From: CAZAQB01 sp964487155
GTDB lineage: Bacteria; Pseudomonadota; Gammaproteobacteria; Nitrococcales; Nitrococcaceae
Assembly: GCA_964487155.1 (NCBI GenBank)
Contig: CAZAQB010000164.1
Span: 1 to 7,182, forward strand
Direction of reading: 5' to 3'
Length of the DNA stretch: 7,182 nucleotides
This document shows positions 4,821 through 7,182 of the stretch, piece after piece (position 1 is the first letter of the stretch; each line of letters starts with the position of its first letter). The translations under genes and the position numbers were made by a program. A model generated the notes under the pieces. That model worked only from the letters and a program-made list of their open reading frames with translations. It was not told the DNA's origin and did not search any database.

Positions 4821-7103
4821 ATGGCCCGCCAGACCAGCCCGCACGCCTTACCCCCCGAGAGCCCCGCCGCCGGCAGGGACGAAACTGTCCACAATTCAGC
4901 AACGAAGCCGCAAATCGCCGAAGTGGCCCTGCCCACGCCGGTCTACCGCTGCTTCGACTACCGCATTCCCCCGGGCCAGGCGGGCCCGGCCGTGGGCGCC
5001 CGCGTCCGGGTGCCCTTCGGGCGGCGCCAGGCGGTGGGGGTGGTGGTGGCCCTCGTCCCCCGGCCCCGGGTAGAGGCCTCGCGCCTCCGGGAGCTGGAAC
5101 AGGTGCTGGACGACGAGCCCCTGCTGCCCGCCCCGCTGCTGGAGCTCATTCACTGGGCCAGCCGCTACTACCACCATCCCCTGGGGGAGTGCCTGGCCGC
5201 GGCGCTGCCCGCACCGCTGCGGCGGGGGGAACCGGCCCGGCCGGTGGCCAGTTGCGCCTGGCAGGTGAGCGCCGCCGGGGCGGCGCAGCCCGCCCATGAG
5301 CTGCGCCGCCGCGCCCCCGCCCAGGCGCAGCTGCTGGCGCGGCTGCAGCAGGCCCCCGCGCCGCTCGCCGCCGGGGCGTTTGCGGGCACCCCGGGGGACT
5401 GGCGGGGCGCCCTGGAACGCCTCACCGCCCGCGGCTTAGCACAGGCCGTGGAGCTTCCCAGCCACCCCTTGCTGCAGGGCCGGGCCGGGCCGGCACCGAA
5501 CCTGAATGACGCCCAGCAGCAGGCCGTGGCGGCGGTGCGGGAGGCCCTCGGCCGGTTCCAGGCCCTGCTGCTGGACGGGGTGACCGGCAGCGGCAAGACC
5601 GAGGTCTACCTGCAGGCCGTGGCAGCGGTGCTGGCCCGGGGAGGCCAGGCCCTGCTGCTGGTCCCCGAGATCGGCCTCACCCCCCAGTTGCTGGAGCGCT
5701 TCACCGGGCGGCTGGCGGCGCGGCTGGCGGTGCTCCATTCCGGTCTCGCCGACGGCGAGCGGCTGGGCGCCTGGCTCGCCGCCCGTTCCGGCGCCGCGGA
5801 CGTGGTCATCGGCACCCGCTCGGCCCTGTTCACCCCTCTGCCGCGGCTGGCCCTGGTGGTGGTTGACGAGGAACACGACCCGTCCCTGAAGCAGCAGGAC
5901 GGCTTCCGCTACTCCGCCAGGGATCTGGCCGTGGCCCGGGCGCGGGCCGCGGGCGTGCCGGTGCTGCTGGGCTCGGCCACGCCGGCCCTGGAGTCGCTGC
6001 ACAACTCCAGCGCCGGGCGCTACCGGCAGCTCTCCCTGCCGCGCCGGGCCGGCGCCGCCCGGGCGCCGCAGGTGCGCCTGGTGGACCTGCGGGGCCGCCC
6101 CCTGCAGCACGGACTGTCCAGCGCACTGTCCGCCCGCATGGAGCAGCACCTGGCGGCCGGCGGCCAGGTGCTGCTGTTCCTCAACCGCCGCGGCTATGCC
6201 CCGGTGGTGCTCTGCCACGAGTGCGGCTGGCAGGCCCGCTGCCGGCGCTGCGACGCCCACATGACCCTGCATCGGGGCCGCCGGACGCTGCTCTGCCACC
6301 ACTGCGGCGCCCGCCAGTCCATCCCGGAGCGCTGCCCGGAGTGCGCCGCCGTGGACCTGCGCCCGGTGGGCGAAGGCACCGAGCGCCTGGAGCAGGGCGT
6401 GCGGGAGCGCTTCCCCGACGTGCCCGTGGCGCGCATCGACCGCGACAGCCTGACCCGCCGCGGCGCCCTGGAGCAGGCCCTGGCCGCCGCCCGCTCCGGC
6501 GAGCGGCGCATCCTGCTGGGCACCCAGCTGCTGGCCAAGGGCCACCACCTGCCCGAGGTCACCCTGGTGGGCATCGTGGACGCCGACGGCGGGCTGTTCA
6601 GCGCCGATTTCCGCGCCACCGAGCGCCTCGCCCAGACCATCGTGCAGGTGGCGGGGCGGGCCGGCCGGGCCGAGCGCCCCGGCGAGGTGCTGATCCAGAC
6701 CCACCACCCGGAACATCCGCTGCTGCAGGTGCTGCTCCAGGAGGGCTACCCTGGCTTCGCCCGCGAGGCCCTGGCAGCGCGCCAGGCCGCCGGCCTGCCG
6801 CCGTTCGCCGCCATGGCCCTGCTGCGGGCGGAGGCCATCGATCCTCAGGCCTCCACCAGCTTCCTTCAGCAGGCCCTGGACCAGGCCGCCCCTCTGGCCC
6901 GGGACGGCGTCGCGGTGCACGGCCCCCTGCCCGCCCCCATGGAGCGCCGGGCCGGCCGCACCCGGGCCCAGCTGGTGGTGCTCGCCCCCCGCCGCGGCCC
7001 GCTGCAGCGGCTGCTGGGCGCCTGGATTCCCCAGCTCCAGGCGCTGCCGGGCGCGCGCCGGGTACGCTGGTCGGTGGATGTGGATCCGGTGGATACGTTC
7101 TGA
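4821..7103 (+). CDS. priA: PriA, primosomal replication-restart DNA helicase (N')
   Basis: A 760-residue superfamily-2 3'-to-5' helicase that recognises stalled or collapsed forks and starts reloading of the DnaB helicase. The N-terminal 3'-DNA-binding domain is visible from about residue 34 (EVALPTPVYRCFDYRIP, RVRVPFGRRQAVGVV), followed by WASRYYHHPLGECLAAALP. Helicase motifs: Walker A GVTGSGKTEVYL with K259; VPEIGLTPQ; VLHSGL; IGTRSALFTPL; Walker B DEEH at 349-352; GSATPALES. The zinc region has four CxxC pairs (C465/468, C474/477, C492/495, C505/508). Then come GTQLLAKGHH, DADGGLFSADFRATERL and QVAGRAGRAERPGEV. The C-terminus ends WSVDVDPVDTF, as in E. coli PriA. The start is uncertain. 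ATG 4821 is the only ATG before the conserved domain but lacks a clear ribosome-binding site and adds about 30 residues compared with E. coli PriA. The next in-frame standard start (GTG 4923) would already cut into the conserved strand. Confidence 0.97.
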   Translation: MARQTSPHALPPESPAAGRDETVHNSATKPQIAEVALPTPVYRCFDYRIPPGQAGPAVGARVRVPFGRRQAVGVVVALVPRPRVEASRLRELEQVLDDEPLLPAPLLELIHWASRYYHHPLGECLAAALPAPLRRGEPARPVASCAWQVSAAGAAQPAHELRRRAPAQAQLLARLQQAPAPLAAGAFAGTPGDWRGALERLTARGLAQAVELPSHPLLQGRAGPAPNLNDAQQQAVAAVREALGRFQALLLDGVTGSGKTEVYLQAVAAVLARGGQALLLVPEIGLTPQLLERFTGRLAARLAVLHSGLADGERLGAWLAARSGAADVVIGTRSALFTPLPRLALVVVDEEHDPSLKQQDGFRYSARDLAVARARAAGVPVLLGSATPALESLHNSSAGRYRQLSLPRRAGAARAPQVRLVDLRGRPLQHGLSSALSARMEQHLAAGGQVLLFLNRRGYAPVVLCHECGWQARCRRCDAHMTLHRGRRTLLCHHCGARQSIPERCPECAAVDLRPVGEGTERLEQGVRERFPDVPVARIDRDSLTRRGALEQALAAARSGERRILLGTQLLAKGHHLPEVTLVGIVDADGGLFSADFRATERLAQTIVQVAGRAGRAERPGEVLIQTHHPEHPLLQVLLQEGYPGFAREALAARQAAGLPPFAAMALLRAEAIDPQASTSFLQQALDQAAPLARDGVAVHGPLPAPMERRAGRTRAQLVVLAPRRGPLQRLLGAWIPQLQALPGARRVRWSVDVDPVDTF

Positions 7104-7128
7104 GGGCCTGGAGACGGGGCCGGGCCTC

Positions 7129-7182
7129 ACTGAGGACTGAGGACTGAGGACTGAGGACTGAGGACTGAGGACTGAGGACTGA
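7129..7182. repeat. Heptanucleotide tandem repeat (ACTGAGG)n, running off the window
   Basis: Seven perfect copies plus five bases of ACTGAGG begin 25 bp after the priA stop codon and continue to the last base, so the full array length is unknown. On the plus strand, TGA falls in every frame because the period is not a multiple of three. On the minus strand the array is open in all frames and would read as a rotating seven-residue pattern (SVLSPQS). Short perfect arrays like this expand and contract by slippage. No gene is seen overlapping it here. Confidence 0.93.

Noticed and set aside
4672..4902. 77-residue N-terminal extension of the DnaJ-related protein
   Set aside because: Arg/Gly-rich and unlike the family, it would overlap the start of priA and cross the DnaA boxes. 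The family start at 4671 is more plausible.
5436..7130. 564-codon open frame antisense to priA
   Set aside because: The Gln/Gly/His/Ala-rich translation has no recognisable domain, and priA motifs are continuous on the other strand.
7101..7130. Possible priA terminator hairpin (TGAGG with CCTCA)
   Set aside because: Only five base pairs with a mismatched interior and no U-run. The same TGAGG recurs in every heptamer unit, so pairing is not specific.

Overview
The window looks like chromosomal DNA from a high-GC proteobacterium, most likely a gammaproteobacterium. PriA, a TIGR02444-type protein and a 'DnaJ-related' protein with a C-terminal J-domain are typical gammaproteobacterial genes. The coding DNA is strongly G/C-biased at third positions, and the intergenic spaces carry several repeat types. 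A halophilic or sulfur-oxidising lineage (Ectothiorhodospiraceae/Chromatiales-like) is a plausible guess, not a demonstrated assignment.

Left part (1-2789): a one-carbon or methylated-compound catabolism locus. A partial M19-family (renal dipeptidase-like) gene runs leftward off the window edge. Across a 253-bp divergent spacer, a two-gene operon runs rightward: a GcvT/DmdA-like tetrahydrofolate-dependent aminomethyltransferase or demethylase, then, 10 nt later, a MetF-like methylenetetrahydrofolate reductase. The simplest reading is that the first enzyme moves a methyl group from an unknown methylated substrate onto tetrahydrofolate, and the second oxidises the 5-methyl-THF back into the folate pool.

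Middle (2786-4092): repeat-rich DNA around one small conserved gene. A 167-bp hairpin element with perfect 19-bp terminal inverted repeats sits exactly on the stop codon of the MTHFR gene. A TIGR02444-family gene (3025-3606) follows. The convergent spacer after it holds a 225-bp-period tandem duplication (208 bp identical between copies), and each copy carries two hairpins with almost complementary 7-nt loops.

Right part (4093-7182): a DnaJ-related gene (minus strand) and priA (plus strand) are divergently transcribed. Their spacer contains a perfect DnaA-box consensus TTATCCACA and related near-boxes. After priA comes a heptanucleotide tandem repeat (ACTGAGG, at least 7.7 copies) that runs off the window edge.

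The best candidates for something under-described are the GcvT-like/MTHFR/M19 module with unknown substrate, the M19 protein lacking its usual N-terminal metal ligands, and the two structured intergenic repeat families.
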